Assembly: GCA_035638075.1 (NCBI GenBank)
Contig: DASRAU010000013.1
Span: forward strand, 1 to 54,076
Origin: DASRAU01 sp035638075
GTDB taxonomy: Bacteria > Acidobacteriota > Polarisedimenticolia > Gp22-AA2
Direction of reading: 5' to 3'
DNA length: 54,076 nucleotides
In this document: one piece after another, positions 34,538-43,792 of the stretch
Numbering within the stretch: position 1 is the stretch's first letter
Layout of the letters: the number at the start of each line of letters is the position of its first letter
Translations under genes and position numbers: made by a program
The notes under the pieces: generated by a model
Seen by the model: only the letters and a program-made list of their open reading frames with translations
Told to the model about the DNA's origin: nothing
Databases searched by the model: none

Positions 34538-35095
34538 ATGAAGAAGCCGACGAAGAAAATGGCGAAGGCCCCGGTGGCTCCGGCCCCGGGCGGCAACACC
34601 TGGAACATCCAGGAGAAAGCGCTCAAGGAAATCGAGCGGGGCATGAACGCCCTGCACAAGCAGAACTGGTCCGAGGCGGTCACCCACTTCCAGACGATCG
34701 TCGACGGTTACCCGCAGGAGAAGGAGCTCCAGGACCGGGCGCAGATGTACGTGCGCGTCGCCAAGTCGCACCTCGAAGGGGACGGCGGGACGAGCCGCGC
34801 CAAGCCCGAGGAGCTCTTCTACCTGGGAGTGATGAAGGCGAACGAGGCCGACTACGACCAGGCGGTCGAGCTGCTCGATCGGGCCCTGCAGCACAACCCG
34901 AAGGACGAGCGCTCGCACTACGTCATGGCCGCCACCCGCGCCCTCAAGGGAGAGCGCGAGGTCGCCCTCAAGCACCTGCAGGAGGCGATCACGCTCAACG
35001 CGCAGAACCGCTTCTACGCGATGAACGACCCCGACTTCGAGTCGATCCGCGACGAGGAGACCTTCGAGAACCTCGTCTACCCCGAAGAGGCGTAA
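34538..35095 (+). CDS. TPR repeat protein
   Basis: A 185-residue soluble protein. After a Lys/Pro/Ala tail, tetratricopeptide-like helices run from about 30 to 160, with recognisable units WNIQEKALKEIERGMNALHKQNW, PEELFYLGVMKANEADYDQAVELLDRALQHNPKD and LKGEREVALKHLQEAI. TPRs mediate protein contacts. The conserved ending MNDPDFESIRDEETFENLV is common in bacterial TPR proteins of this kind. GGAGAGG precedes the ATG. glmU starts 19 bases after its stop. Confidence 0.85.
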   Translation: MKKPTKKMAKAPVAPAPGGNTWNIQEKALKEIERGMNALHKQNWSEAVTHFQTIVDGYPQEKELQDRAQMYVRVAKSHLEGDGGTSRAKPEELFYLGVMKANEADYDQAVELLDRALQHNPKDERSHYVMAATRALKGEREVALKHLQEAITLNAQNRFYAMNDPDFESIRDEETFENLVYPEEA

Positions 35096-35114
35096 GACTC
35101 GGGGCCCGGCACCG

Positions 35115-36752
35115 GTGAAGAAGAAGTCCCGGCGGTCGCGTCCTTCGCGCCGCGCGAAGCCCGCGCGCGCGGCGGCTCCGGTTGTACCCGCGGTCCCGCG
35201 CACCGCCGCCCCCGCGCCGCCGCCGGCGCGGCCGGGAGCCACGAACGCGTTCCACAACGCCATCCCCAACAGCCCGTACCCGCTGCGTCCGGTGGGCCCG
35301 CTCCCCGACGATCGGCCGCGGCCGCGCGCGAACAACCACCACAAGCGCGAGACGCTCGCCCTCATCCTCGCGGCCGGGCTCGGCAAAAGGATGCAGTCGC
35401 GCTGGTCGAAGCTGCTCCATTCCGTCGCGGGGCGCCCCGTCGTGCGCCACGTGGTCGAGGCGACGCGCGGCGCGGGGGTCGCCCGCACCGTCGTCGTCGT
35501 CGGCAACCAGGCGGAGGAGGTGCGCCGCGCCGTCGGCGATCACGACAAGCGCATCGCCTTCGCCTTCCAGAAGGAGCAGCTCGGCACCGGCCACGCGGTG
35601 CTGTCGGCCGAGCGGATGCTGGCGGGGCACGACGGTGACGTGCTCATCCTCAACGGGGATCTTCCCGCGCTGCGGCCCGAGACCATCACCGCGTTCGTGG
35701 ACTACCACCGCGAGCACGCCGCGCCGCTGAGCCTGCTGACGACGGTTCTCGCCGACCCGCGCGGCTATGGGCGGGTCATCCGCAACTACGGCGGCGACGT
35801 GTCGCGCATCATCGAGGATGCCGACGCGACGGCCGACGAGCGCGCCACCCAGGAGGTCAACTGCGGCATCTACTGCGTCGACATCCGGTCGCTGTTCCGG
35901 CCGCTGCGCCAGGCGACCCGCGACAACGCCCAGGGGGAGATCTACCTGACCGACCTCATCGAGATCCTGCGCAAGGAAGGGCGCAAGGTCGCCGCCTACC
36001 GCCACGGCGAGGCGCACGAGGTGCTCGGGGTCAACGATCGCCGCGAGCTGGCGGACGCGGGGCGCGCCCTGTACCGGCGCAAGGCGGACGCGCTGATGCG
36101 CTCGGGCGTGACCCTGATGGACCCCGCGACCACCTACATCGACATGCCGGTGACCATCGGCCGCGACAGCGTCATCGAGCCGGGCGTGATGATCCTCGGC
36201 GACTCACACCTCGGCGAGGACGTGCGCGTCGGCCTCGGCTCGCGCATCGCCGACACCACCATCGGCGACGGGACGGAGATCCTGGCCTACTGCGTGCTGG
36301 GATCGTCGAAGGTCGGGCGCGGCTGCAAGATCGGTCCGTTCTCGCACATGCGGCCCGACTCGGTGATGGACGAGGAGGCGCACATCGGCAACTTCGTCGA
36401 GATGAAAAAGACGCGCCTCGGCCGCGGCAGCAAGGCGAACCATCTCGCCTACCTCGGCGACGCCGAGATCGGCCGCGACGCCAACATCGGCGCCGGCACC
36501 ATCACCTGCAACTACGACGGCGTCGCCAAGCACCGCACCGTCATCGAGGACGAGGTCTTCATCGGCAGCGACACCCAGCTCGTCGCCCCGGTCCGCGTCC
36601 GCCGCGGCGCCTTCGTCGGCGCCGGCACCACCGTCACCAAGGACGTCCCGGCGCACGCCCTCGCCATCAGCCGCGTCCGGCAGGAGAACAAGGACGGCTG
36701 GGCCAGGAAGCATGGGCCCCTCGCCAAGCGGGACGGCCACAACAACAAGTAG
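35115..36752 (+). CDS. glmU: Bifunctional GlcN-1-P acetyltransferase/GlcNAc-1-P uridyltransferase
   Basis: A 545-residue enzyme giving UDP-GlcNAc for peptidoglycan and LPS. The uridyltransferase domain has LAAGLGKRMQS, the ILNGDLPALRPET region and NCGIYC. The left-handed beta-helix acetyltransferase domain has IGRDSVIEPGV-type hexads, GNFVEMKKTRLGRGSKANHLAYLGD and NYDG. The reading frame adds about 75 Arg/Pro/Ala-rich residues before the catalytic core, which E. coli GlmU (456 residues) lacks. A later GTG near 35291 would give a shorter form, so the true start is uncertain. glmS follows. Confidence 0.93.
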   Translation: MKKKSRRSRPSRRAKPARAAAPVVPAVPRTAAPAPPPARPGATNAFHNAIPNSPYPLRPVGPLPDDRPRPRANNHHKRETLALILAAGLGKRMQSRWSKLLHSVAGRPVVRHVVEATRGAGVARTVVVVGNQAEEVRRAVGDHDKRIAFAFQKEQLGTGHAVLSAERMLAGHDGDVLILNGDLPALRPETITAFVDYHREHAAPLSLLTTVLADPRGYGRVIRNYGGDVSRIIEDADATADERATQEVNCGIYCVDIRSLFRPLRQATRDNAQGEIYLTDLIEILRKEGRKVAAYRHGEAHEVLGVNDRRELADAGRALYRRKADALMRSGVTLMDPATTYIDMPVTIGRDSVIEPGVMILGDSHLGEDVRVGLGSRIADTTIGDGTEILAYCVLGSSKVGRGCKIGPFSHMRPDSVMDEEAHIGNFVEMKKTRLGRGSKANHLAYLGDAEIGRDANIGAGTITCNYDGVAKHRTVIEDEVFIGSDTQLVAPVRVRRGAFVGAGTTVTKDVPAHALAISRVRQENKDGWARKHGPLAKRDGHNNK

Positions 36753-36771
36753 AGGAAAGGCCTGACGGTGC

Positions 36772-36800
36772 TTGCCGGGGGGTGCGGGCGAGGCTATATT
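36772..36800 (+). promoter_or_regulatory. glmS promoter (leaderless transcript)
   Basis: TTGCCG and TATATT are exactly 17 bases apart, and TATATT ends ten bases before the glmS ATG. There is no ribosome site, so the mRNA should begin within about five bases of ATG. Confidence 0.65.
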
Positions 36801-36810
36801 CCGCGTACCC

Positions 36811-38652
36811 ATGTGCGGCATCGTTGGTTACATCGGCAGCAAGAAAGTCAGCAACGTCATCCTCGACGGCCTGCGGCGGCTCGAGTACCGCGGCTATGAC
36901 TCGGCCGGGATCGCGGTCATCGACGGGCCCAACGTCAAGGTGGTCCGGGCGGCGGGGAAGCTCCGCGAGCTCGAGGAAAACCTTCGGCTCACCCAGCTCG
37001 ACGGCTCGTTCGGCGTCGGGCACACGCGCTGGGCGACCCACGGGCGCCCCACCGAGGAGAACGCCCACCCGCACCGGGACTGCTCCGGCTCGATGGTGGT
37101 GGTGCACAACGGCATCATCGAGAACTACAAGGAGCTGAAGTCTCAGCTCACCGCCGCCGGGCACCAGTTCAAGACCGAGACCGACACCGAGGTGATCGCC
37201 CACCTCATCGAAGACGTGCGCAAGGGCCGCCCCGCCATGCCGCTCGAGGACGCGGTGCGCGGCGCGGTGCCGCGGCTCTCCGGCTCGTACGCCTTCGCCG
37301 CCGTGTCGACGCAGGACCCGCGCAAGATCGTCGCGGCGCGCAACGGCCCGCCGCTCGTCATTGGATTGGGCAAGGACGAGTACTTCGTCGCCTCCGACAT
37401 CCCGGCCATCCTGCACCACACGCGCGACGTGTTCTTTCTCGACGACCGCGAGGTGGCGGTGGTCACCGACGGCGGCGTGGTCATCACCGACCACGCCGGC
37501 AAGGCGATCAAGAAACAGGTGCAGCGCATCACCTGGGACCCGATCCTCGCCGAGAAGGCCGGCTTCAAGCATTTCATGCTGAAGGAAATCTACGAGCAGC
37601 CGCGGGCGATCCGCGACACGCTCCTCGGCCGCGTGTCGCAGGACACCGGGAAGATCTTCCTCGACGAGATGGAGATCACCGAGAAGGAGTTCCGCGACTG
37701 CAAGAAGCTCCACATCGTCGCCTGCGGCACCTCGTGGCACGCGGCCCTCATCGGCAAGTTCCTCATCGAGAAGCTGGCCAGGCTCCCTGTCGAAGTGGAC
37801 ATCGCCTCGGAGTTCCGCTACCGCTCCCCCATCCTCGAGCCCGATCATTTGTTGCTCGTGATCACCCAGTCCGGAGAGACGGCCGACACCATCGCGGCGC
37901 AGCGCGAGGCGCGCTCGCGCGGCCTGAAAACGCTCGCCATCTGCAACGTCGTCGGCTCGATGGCGACGCGGGAAGCCCAGGGCGTCGTCTACACGCACGC
38001 GGGGCCGGAGATCGGCGTCGCCTCGACCAAGGCGTTCACGGCTCAGATCGCCGCGCTGTACCTGCTGGCGCTGCATGCGGCGCAGGTGCGCGGCGCCATG
38101 ACCCCCGAGGAGACCAAGAGCCACATCAAGGACCTGCTGCTCATCCCGACGCAGATCGAGCAGATCCTCGCCAAGGACGCGGAGATCGAGGAGATCGCCA
38201 AGGATTTCCACCGCGCCTCGGATTTCCTCTACCTCGGGCGCGGCGTGAACTATCCGATCGCGCTCGAAGGGGCGCTGAAGCTCAAGGAGATCTCCTACAT
38301 CCACGCCGAGGGGTACCCGGCCGGCGAGATGAAGCACGGGCCGATCGCCCTCATCGACCGCAACCTGCCGGTGGTGGCGCTGGTGTTCGGGGACGCGCTG
38401 TTCGAGAAGATGATGTCGAACGTCGAGGAGGCGCAGGCGCGCGACGGCGCCATCATCATGGTCACGCAGGAAGGCCACGAGGAGGCCGGGCGCCGCTGCG
38501 CCCGCACCATCACGATCCCGAAGACCTCCGACCTGCTGACGCCGATCCTGGCCTCGGTCCCGCTGCAGCTCCTCGCCTACCACATCGCGCTGCGGCGCGG
38601 CTGCGACGTCGATCAGCCGCGCAACCTGGCCAAGTCGGTCACGGTCGAGTAG
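36811..38652 (+). CDS. glmS: Glutamine-fructose-6-phosphate aminotransferase (isomerizing)
   Basis: A 613-residue enzyme making glucosamine-6-phosphate, the precursor for GlmU's substrate. The start MCGIVGYIG places the nucleophile Cys2 correctly. GHTRWATHGRPTEENAHPH is the glutaminase pocket. Two SIS domains follow, with ACGTSWHAALIGK and VITQSGETADT, and the C-terminus ends NLAKSVTVE as in other GlmS. No glmS riboswitch fits upstream, because the promoter is directly at the ATG. Its last 14 bases overlap the convergent gene. Confidence 0.97.
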   Translation: MCGIVGYIGSKKVSNVILDGLRRLEYRGYDSAGIAVIDGPNVKVVRAAGKLRELEENLRLTQLDGSFGVGHTRWATHGRPTEENAHPHRDCSGSMVVVHNGIIENYKELKSQLTAAGHQFKTETDTEVIAHLIEDVRKGRPAMPLEDAVRGAVPRLSGSYAFAAVSTQDPRKIVAARNGPPLVIGLGKDEYFVASDIPAILHHTRDVFFLDDREVAVVTDGGVVITDHAGKAIKKQVQRITWDPILAEKAGFKHFMLKEIYEQPRAIRDTLLGRVSQDTGKIFLDEMEITEKEFRDCKKLHIVACGTSWHAALIGKFLIEKLARLPVEVDIASEFRYRSPILEPDHLLLVITQSGETADTIAAQREARSRGLKTLAICNVVGSMATREAQGVVYTHAGPEIGVASTKAFTAQIAALYLLALHAAQVRGAMTPEETKSHIKDLLLIPTQIEQILAKDAEIEEIAKDFHRASDFLYLGRGVNYPIALEGALKLKEISYIHAEGYPAGEMKHGPIALIDRNLPVVALVFGDALFEKMMSNVEEAQARDGAIIMVTQEGHEEAGRRCARTITIPKTSDLLTPILASVPLQLLAYHIALRRGCDVDQPRNLAKSVTVE

Positions 38653-39193
38653 CGGCCGGCGGCTTCGCCTTCGGCGCCGCCGCGGGCGACGTGGTCACGG
38701 CGACCGGCAGGCGCACCACGAGGGTCGCGGGCTTCTGGTAGTCGTCGAAGTAGATGGACTGATAACGCAGGCGCCCCGAGAGCGCCAGCTCCTGAGCCGA
38801 GACGTTCGCGCCGGCGCGCACCGTCATCGTGAACTCGACCTTGCCCTCGTAGATCCTGAGCGAAGGACCATCCGGGTCGCGCCATTCCTTGCCGGCCGGC
38901 CACGCCGGCGGCTCGACGAAAACACCGTCGGCCGCGTTGAAGGCGAGCTGGGCCGGCTGCAGGAACTTCCCTTCCGTGCCCGGGGCGATGATCCGGAACC
39001 CGCGGAGAATCTCCAGGGTGACCTTCGTCTCCGCCTTGCCTCCCGCGGTCAGCGTCACCGGCGCGACCGTGACGACGACCGGCGCGGCGGCCGGCGCCTG
39101 CGCGGCAAGCGGAGAGGCCGCGGCCCACACGACGAGCGCCGCGATCGCTGCGGCGGCGCTCATCCGCGACCGTACGACGTGCGGGAGATTCAT
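38639..39193 (-). CDS. Secreted DsbD N-terminal-like protein
   Basis: A 184-residue protein with a signal peptide (MNLPHVVRSRMSAAAAIAALVVWAAASPLAAQ). Residues about 40-165 match the DsbD alpha-domain/DsbC-corrector-like immunoglobulin fold (ILRGFRIIAPG, EFTMTVRAGANVSAQELALSGRLRYQSI, DDYQKPATLVVRLPV). The two domain cysteines used by true DsbD for disulfide exchange are absent, so a redox role is doubtful. The membrane and thioredoxin parts of DsbD are missing too. It is translationally coupled to the upstream secreted protein (ATGA overlap) and runs 14 bases into the 3' end of glmS. Confidence 0.75.
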   Translation of the reverse strand: MNLPHVVRSRMSAAAAIAALVVWAAASPLAAQAPAAAPVVVTVAPVTLTAGGKAETKVTLEILRGFRIIAPGTEGKFLQPAQLAFNAADGVFVEPPAWPAGKEWRDPDGPSLRIYEGKVEFTMTVRAGANVSAQELALSGRLRYQSIYFDDYQKPATLVVRLPVAVTTSPAAAPKAKPPAATRP

Positions 39194-39876
39194 CGGCGGC
39201 CTCCGGACCCGTCATCCGATCGGCGCGTGACGGTCGAACCCGTCGGGGTGGAGGCGGAGTCGTCCGGCGCGGGCGCCGAGAGCAGGAGCCGGCTCCCGGC
39301 GAGCATCTTCAGCGCCTGCCGGATGGCGGGGAGATCGGGCTTGGGGGTCTCGATGCGGAAGCGGATCACGGCGGTGCGCACCAGGAGCGCGCCGTTCTGC
39401 AGGAAGGCGGCCCCCTTCTTGCGCGGGGCCCGGTCGCGCAGCGCGTAGTAGTAGCCGGCGGTCTCCGGACCACGCAGCTCCCGCAGCGTGTAATGCGACT
39501 CGACCGCCTGGTCGAGGAAGTCGCGCGCCTCGGCGTCCACCAGCGCCCGCAGCGCCTCGGTCGAGGCGATCGGCGGCTGGGCGTCCGAGGCGAAGCCGAA
39601 ATCCACCACGACGTCACAGTGTGTCCCGTCCACGGGGATGAATCGCGTCGGGCCGTCCGCCTGGGAAGGCTCGACCACCTCCCACCCGGCCGGCACGTCC
39701 ACCTCGATGGTCGCCTGGGGCGAGAGGACGTGCTGCCAGCGAATCGCCGGCTCCGGCTCGCGGATCGCCGGGGCCGCCGCGGGCGCCTGAGCGAGCGCGG
39801 ACGAGGCGAAGAGGACGGAGATCGCCCCGGTCGTCGCGAACGACGGAATCACGCAGGAAAAGCGGCGGCGAGTCAT
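39190..39876 (-). CDS. Secreted protein, unknown function
   Basis: A 228-residue protein with a signal peptide (MTRRRFSCVIPSFATTGAISVLFASSALAQA). The mature region has a strand-rich part with VDVPAGWEVVEPSQADGPTRFIPVDG and a helical part with TEALRALVDAEARDFLDQAVE, resembling PsbP/DUF1795-type export proteins of the form 'VPxGWxV', though I cannot name the family. The C-terminus is low-complexity Ser/Thr/Pro/Arg. It is the first gene of a two-gene unit with the DsbD-like protein and has its own promoter. Confidence 0.68.
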   Translation of the reverse strand: MTRRRFSCVIPSFATTGAISVLFASSALAQAPAAAPAIREPEPAIRWQHVLSPQATIEVDVPAGWEVVEPSQADGPTRFIPVDGTHCDVVVDFGFASDAQPPIASTEALRALVDAEARDFLDQAVESHYTLRELRGPETAGYYYALRDRAPRKKGAAFLQNGALLVRTAVIRFRIETPKPDLPAIRQALKMLAGSRLLLSAPAPDDSASTPTGSTVTRRSDDGSGGRR

Positions 39877-39891
39877 GGGGTCCGGGCCTGA

Positions 39892-39920
39892 AAACTATCT
39901 CCAACCCGGCGTTCCGTCAA
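39892..39920 (-). promoter_or_regulatory. Promoter of the two secreted-protein genes
   Basis: On the minus strand TTGACG and TAGTTT are 17 bases apart. The expected start lies about nine bases before the ATG at 39876, so the leader is very short. Confidence 0.55.
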
Positions 39921-39997
39921 CCTTTCAGACCTCATGGGAGGACGATTTCCGGGGCTCTTCCCGCCAAAAGCCGGGCTGGCGACCGAGGTCCCTGTGC

Positions 39998-40003
39998 CAT
40001 AAT
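39998..40003 (+). promoter_or_regulatory. -10 box of the uvrD/pcrA operon
   Basis: CATAAT ends ten bases before the ATG at 40014 with no ribosome site between, so a leader of at most a few bases is expected. No good -35. Confidence 0.45.
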
Positions 40004-40013
40004 TTTCCACTTC

Positions 40014-42254
40014 ATGGAAGAGTTGCTCTCGAGCCTCAACCCGCAGCAGCGGGAGGCGGTCCAGCACGTCGAAGGGCCGCTCCTCATCGTGGCCGGCGCC
40101 GGATCGGGGAAGACCCGCGTCATCGTGCACCGGCTCGCCTGGATCCTGGCGCACCGCCTCGCCGCGCCGCACGAAGTCGTCGCGGTGACCTTCACCAACA
40201 AGGCGGCCGGCGAGATGAAGGAGCGCGTCGACGAGCTGGTCGGCGCCGACCACGGCGGCGCGCTCGTCTCCACCTTCCACTCTTATTGTCTGAGGCTTCT
40301 GCGCCGGTACGGGCCGCGCATCGGCTACGGGTCGGATTTCCTCGTCTACGACGAGGCGGACCAGCAGTCGCTCATGAAGGACTGCCTCGAGACGCTGGGG
40401 ATCGACGAGGAGACCTTCCCGCCGCGCCAGGCGCGCTCGCGCATCAGCGACGCCAAGAACCGCGGCCTCGACCCCGAAGCGCTGCGCGCCGAGGCGCTGG
40501 GGATGCGCGACGAGCAGACGGCGAAGCTCTTCGTGCTCTACCAGGAGCGGCTGAAGGCCGCCAACGCCATGGATTTCGACGACCTCATCGGCCAGGTCCT
40601 GCGCCTGTTCGACGAGCACCCGGACGTGCGCCAGGAGGTCGCCTCGCGGGTGCGCTACCTGCTCGTGGACGAGTACCAGGACACCAACCCGCCACAGTAC
40701 CGCCTCATCCGGCACCTGGCGTCCGTGCACGGCAACGTCTGCGCGGTCGGCGATCCCGACCAGTCGATCTACAAGTTCCGCTTCGCCGACATCAACAACA
40801 TCCTGTCGTACGAGGATGATTTCCCCGGCACGCGCCTCATCAAGCTGGAGCAGAACTACCGCTCGACCAACAACATCCTCTCCGCCGCGACTGCGCTCGT
40901 GCGGAACAACCGCTCGCGCATCGACAAGGAGCTGTGGAGCGAGGCGCCGGCCGGCGATCCCATCGATCTCATGGTCGCCGCGGACGACCGCGGCGAGGCG
41001 GACCGCATCGTGCAGGAGGTGCGCTCCTTCCGGCGCGGCGGGCAGGACCCCGCGTCGATGGCCATCCTGTACCGCACCAACGCGCAGTCGCGGCTGCTGG
41101 AAGAAGCGCTGACCCGCGCCGGCATCCCCTACGTGATGATCGGCGGGACGCGCTTCTACGACCGCAAGGAGGTGCGCGACCTGCTCGCGTACCTGCGCCT
41201 GCTGCTCAACCCGAAGGACGACGCCTCGCTGCGGCGCATCCTCAACGTGCCGGCGCGCGACATCGGCAAGACGACCCTCGAAGTGGTGCAGGACACGGCG
41301 CGCCGCGATCGCCTGCCGCTGCTCGAAGCGGTGGAGAAGCTGGCCGCCGAGGGACCGCGCGCGGCGCCCGCCGACTCCGGACGCACCCTCACGACGCGCG
41401 CCCAGAAGGCGCTGCAGGGTTTCGTCGATCTGCTGCGCGACCTGCGCGAGGCGGCGCGCGACCTGCCGCCGAGCCGGCTGGTGGCGCGCATCGTCAGCCG
41501 GGTGCGCTTCGAGGAGCACCTCGCGGCCACCTCGCCCGGCGACGCCCAGGCGCGCATCGAGAACCTGCAGGAGCTGGCCAACGCGGTCGCCGCCTACGAC
41601 GGCATGGAGGGCGGCCTGACGGCCTTCCTCGATCGCACCGCGCTGTTGTCGGAGACCGACAACACGCAGGGGTCGTCGGGCGTGCGCATGATGACGCTGC
41701 ACTCGGCCAAGGGCCTGGAGTTCGACACCGTCTTCATCGTCGGCGTCGAAGAGGAGCTCTGCCCGCACCTGCGCGCCGCCGAGAACGAGGCCGACCTCGA
41801 AGAGGAGCGGCGCCTCCTGTACGTCGGGATGACCCGGGCGCGCAAGCGGCTGATCCTGAGCCGGGCGGAGACCCGCTTCCAGTTCGGGCAGCAGCGCTCG
41901 ACCGAGCCCTCCCGCTTCCTGCAGGAGATCCCCCGGGAGCTCCTGCGCGTGCAGACGGCCGAGGCGGTCGAGCGCTGGGCCCGATCGCCACGCCCCGTCC
42001 GGCGCTTCGAGCGCTCCCCCGCTCCAGCCGCGCCCCGCTCCGGCGCCTTCTGGACGCCGGATCCGCATGCCGGCGAGGCGCCGACGCCGCCGAGCGCCTT
42101 CTCGCTCGGCTGCAAGGTGCACCACGCCGAGTACGGCGTCGGCACCGTCATCGGCATCGAGGGGGCCGGCGACCAGCAGAAGGTGACGGTCTCCTTCTCC
42201 ATCGTCGGCTCGAAGAAATTCCTGCCGCGCTTCGCGCGCCTGGAGCGCCTGTGA
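40014..42254 (+). CDS. UvrD/PcrA-type superfamily 1A DNA helicase
   Basis: A 746-residue 3'-5' helicase for DNA repair and replication-fork rescue. Motifs in order: LNPQQREAV (Q motif), GAGSGKTR (Walker A), VTFTNKAAGEM, FHSYCLRLLRRYG, LLVDEYQDTN (Walker B), CAVGDPDQSIYKFR, LEQNYRST, MTLHSAKGLEFD and LYVGMTRAR. The last 60 residues (GCKVHHAEYGVGTVIGIEG) form the Tudor-like domain that lets PcrA/UvrD bind RNA polymerase. It is the first gene of a five-gene operon and its stop overlaps the next start (GTGA). Whether to call it uvrD or pcrA cannot be settled. Confidence 0.96.
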   Translation: MEELLSSLNPQQREAVQHVEGPLLIVAGAGSGKTRVIVHRLAWILAHRLAAPHEVVAVTFTNKAAGEMKERVDELVGADHGGALVSTFHSYCLRLLRRYGPRIGYGSDFLVYDEADQQSLMKDCLETLGIDEETFPPRQARSRISDAKNRGLDPEALRAEALGMRDEQTAKLFVLYQERLKAANAMDFDDLIGQVLRLFDEHPDVRQEVASRVRYLLVDEYQDTNPPQYRLIRHLASVHGNVCAVGDPDQSIYKFRFADINNILSYEDDFPGTRLIKLEQNYRSTNNILSAATALVRNNRSRIDKELWSEAPAGDPIDLMVAADDRGEADRIVQEVRSFRRGGQDPASMAILYRTNAQSRLLEEALTRAGIPYVMIGGTRFYDRKEVRDLLAYLRLLLNPKDDASLRRILNVPARDIGKTTLEVVQDTARRDRLPLLEAVEKLAAEGPRAAPADSGRTLTTRAQKALQGFVDLLRDLREAARDLPPSRLVARIVSRVRFEEHLAATSPGDAQARIENLQELANAVAAYDGMEGGLTAFLDRTALLSETDNTQGSSGVRMMTLHSAKGLEFDTVFIVGVEEELCPHLRAAENEADLEEERRLLYVGMTRARKRLILSRAETRFQFGQQRSTEPSRFLQEIPRELLRVQTAEAVERWARSPRPVRRFERSPAPAAPRSGAFWTPDPHAGEAPTPPSAFSLGCKVHHAEYGVGTVIGIEGAGDQQKVTVSFSIVGSKKFLPRFARLERL

Positions 42255-43792
42255 CGCTGCGCGGAGCTGCCGCTTTCGGAGCGGCGTTGCTCCTCCTGCT
42301 TGCCGCCACTCCCCTTCCGGCGGAGGAGCGCTCGACCCGGCAGCTCCTGCAGGCCGGTTCCCTGGCGATCGAGGAGGAGAACTGGAAGGCCGCCGATGCC
42401 CGCTTCCGGGAGGCGGCCGAGATCGACCCGCGCCTCACCCAGGCGCATTACGGCATGGCGCTCGCGGCGCTCGGGAGTCTCGACCGCCGCAACGCCGAGA
42501 AGTCGCTGCGCACGGCGCTTCTGCTCGCGCCGAACCAGCCCGAGCTGCGCTATGCGCTCGGAGTCGTCACCTACGCCTTCGGCGACCCGCGCGCCGCCGA
42601 GCTCGACCTCAAGGCGGCGGCCGACGCGGACAAGAAGCTCCTCGAGGCGCGCTACGCGGTCGGGCTCGCGGCGGGACAGCGCGGCGACCTCCCCGCCGCC
42701 GAGGAGGCGCTGCGCCAGGCCCTGAAGCTGCAGCCTGATTTCGCCCCGGCGCATTACCAGCTCGGCGCCGTGCTGGCGCGCGCCGGCAATCTCGACGAGT
42801 CGCTCCAGGAGCTGTCGCGCGCCCTCACCCGCGATCCGGGGCTCCGCGAAGGGCGTCCGGACAACGCCATCGAGTTCGCGCCGCGCGGCGTGCCGGCGGC
42901 GACCGCGTCCGCGAGTCTCGGGCTGCCGATCCCGATCCTCCGCCCGTCCCTCCAGGCCGCGCACCGCAAGCCCGGCCCGGCGCCGGCCGGCGCCTCCGCC
43001 GAGATCCCCGACTGGTTCCTCTATTACCAGATGGCCCTGCAGATGGAGGACGCCGGCCAGTGGGCCGGCTCCGTGGACCTGCTGCAGAAGGGCCTGCAGT
43101 CCAAGGATCGCTCCGAGAGCCTCGCCGTCGTGGCCAACCGGCTGGTGGACTACTCGCCGCACCTGCACCTGGCCACCGCCTACCACGAGCTGGGGAACTA
43201 TCGCGAGGCGTTCCTGCACCTCGGCATGGCCAAGAACGAAGGCAACGCGTCGCCCGACGGCCTGCGGGCGCTCAACGTCCTGGTGCAGAAGGATCGGCTG
43301 CGCCCGCGCATCGCGCTCGACCCGCTTCCGGATCGCACCAGCGACGACGCGATCACGGTGCGCGGCCTGGTGGTGGCGGACGACCCGGTGCTGCGCGTCG
43401 AGGTGTCGGGACGCGAGTCGCAGCTGCGGCCGGTGCAGGCGTCGGAAGTCGCCGACCGTCTGCCTGAGGTGGACCGCGGAGCCGCCCCGAAGGACACGCC
43501 CGCCGGCGTCGCGTTCGAAGTGAAGGGCTACCGGCTGGCGGAAGGCAGCAACCTGCTCACCATCCGTCCCTTCTTCCGCAACCCGGCGCGCGACGGCGAC
43601 GTCCTCGAAGCGCGCATCGTGCGGATGCCGCCACAGCCGGCGGCGGCCCCCGCGCCCGAGCCGGCCGCGCCGAAGCCCGGCACGAAGCCGCCGAAGAAGA
43701 CGACGCCTCCCGCGAAACCGCCGTCCAAGCCGCCGGCGAAACCCGTGTCCGCGCCCGTGGCGCCGCCGGCCGCACCGGGAGGCGCTTCGTGA
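42251..43792 (+). CDS. Exported TPR protein with Pro/Lys-rich tail
   Basis: A 513-residue protein from the GTG overlapping the helicase stop. The signal peptide has AFGAALLLLLAATPLPAEE. TPR-like units occupy about 28-200 (LQAGSLAIEEENWKAADARFREAAEIDP and others) and recur at about 255-330 (LFYYQMALQMEDAGQWAGSVDLLQKGL). Residues about 350-455 form a beta-rich domain (ITVRGLVVADDPVLRVEVSG, FEVKGYRLAEGSNLLTIRPFF) like Ig-type domains that judge or present loops. The last 55 residues are Pro/Lys/Ala. The stop overlaps the TonB-like gene start. I read it as a periplasmic or surface scaffold; its partner is not known. Confidence 0.8.
   Translation: MTLRGAAAFGAALLLLLAATPLPAEERSTRQLLQAGSLAIEEENWKAADARFREAAEIDPRLTQAHYGMALAALGSLDRRNAEKSLRTALLLAPNQPELRYALGVVTYAFGDPRAAELDLKAAADADKKLLEARYAVGLAAGQRGDLPAAEEALRQALKLQPDFAPAHYQLGAVLARAGNLDESLQELSRALTRDPGLREGRPDNAIEFAPRGVPAATASASLGLPIPILRPSLQAAHRKPGPAPAGASAEIPDWFLYYQMALQMEDAGQWAGSVDLLQKGLQSKDRSESLAVVANRLVDYSPHLHLATAYHELGNYREAFLHLGMAKNEGNASPDGLRALNVLVQKDRLRPRIALDPLPDRTSDDAITVRGLVVADDPVLRVEVSGRESQLRPVQASEVADRLPEVDRGAAPKDTPAGVAFEVKGYRLAEGSNLLTIRPFFRNPARDGDVLEARIVRMPPQPAAAPAPEPAAPKPGTKPPKKTTPPAKPPSKPPAKPVSAPVAPPAAPGGAS

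Noticed and set aside
36753..36810. glmS ribozyme or riboswitch
   Set aside because: Only 58 bases separate glmU and glmS, and the promoter ends ten bases before ATG, so there is no room.
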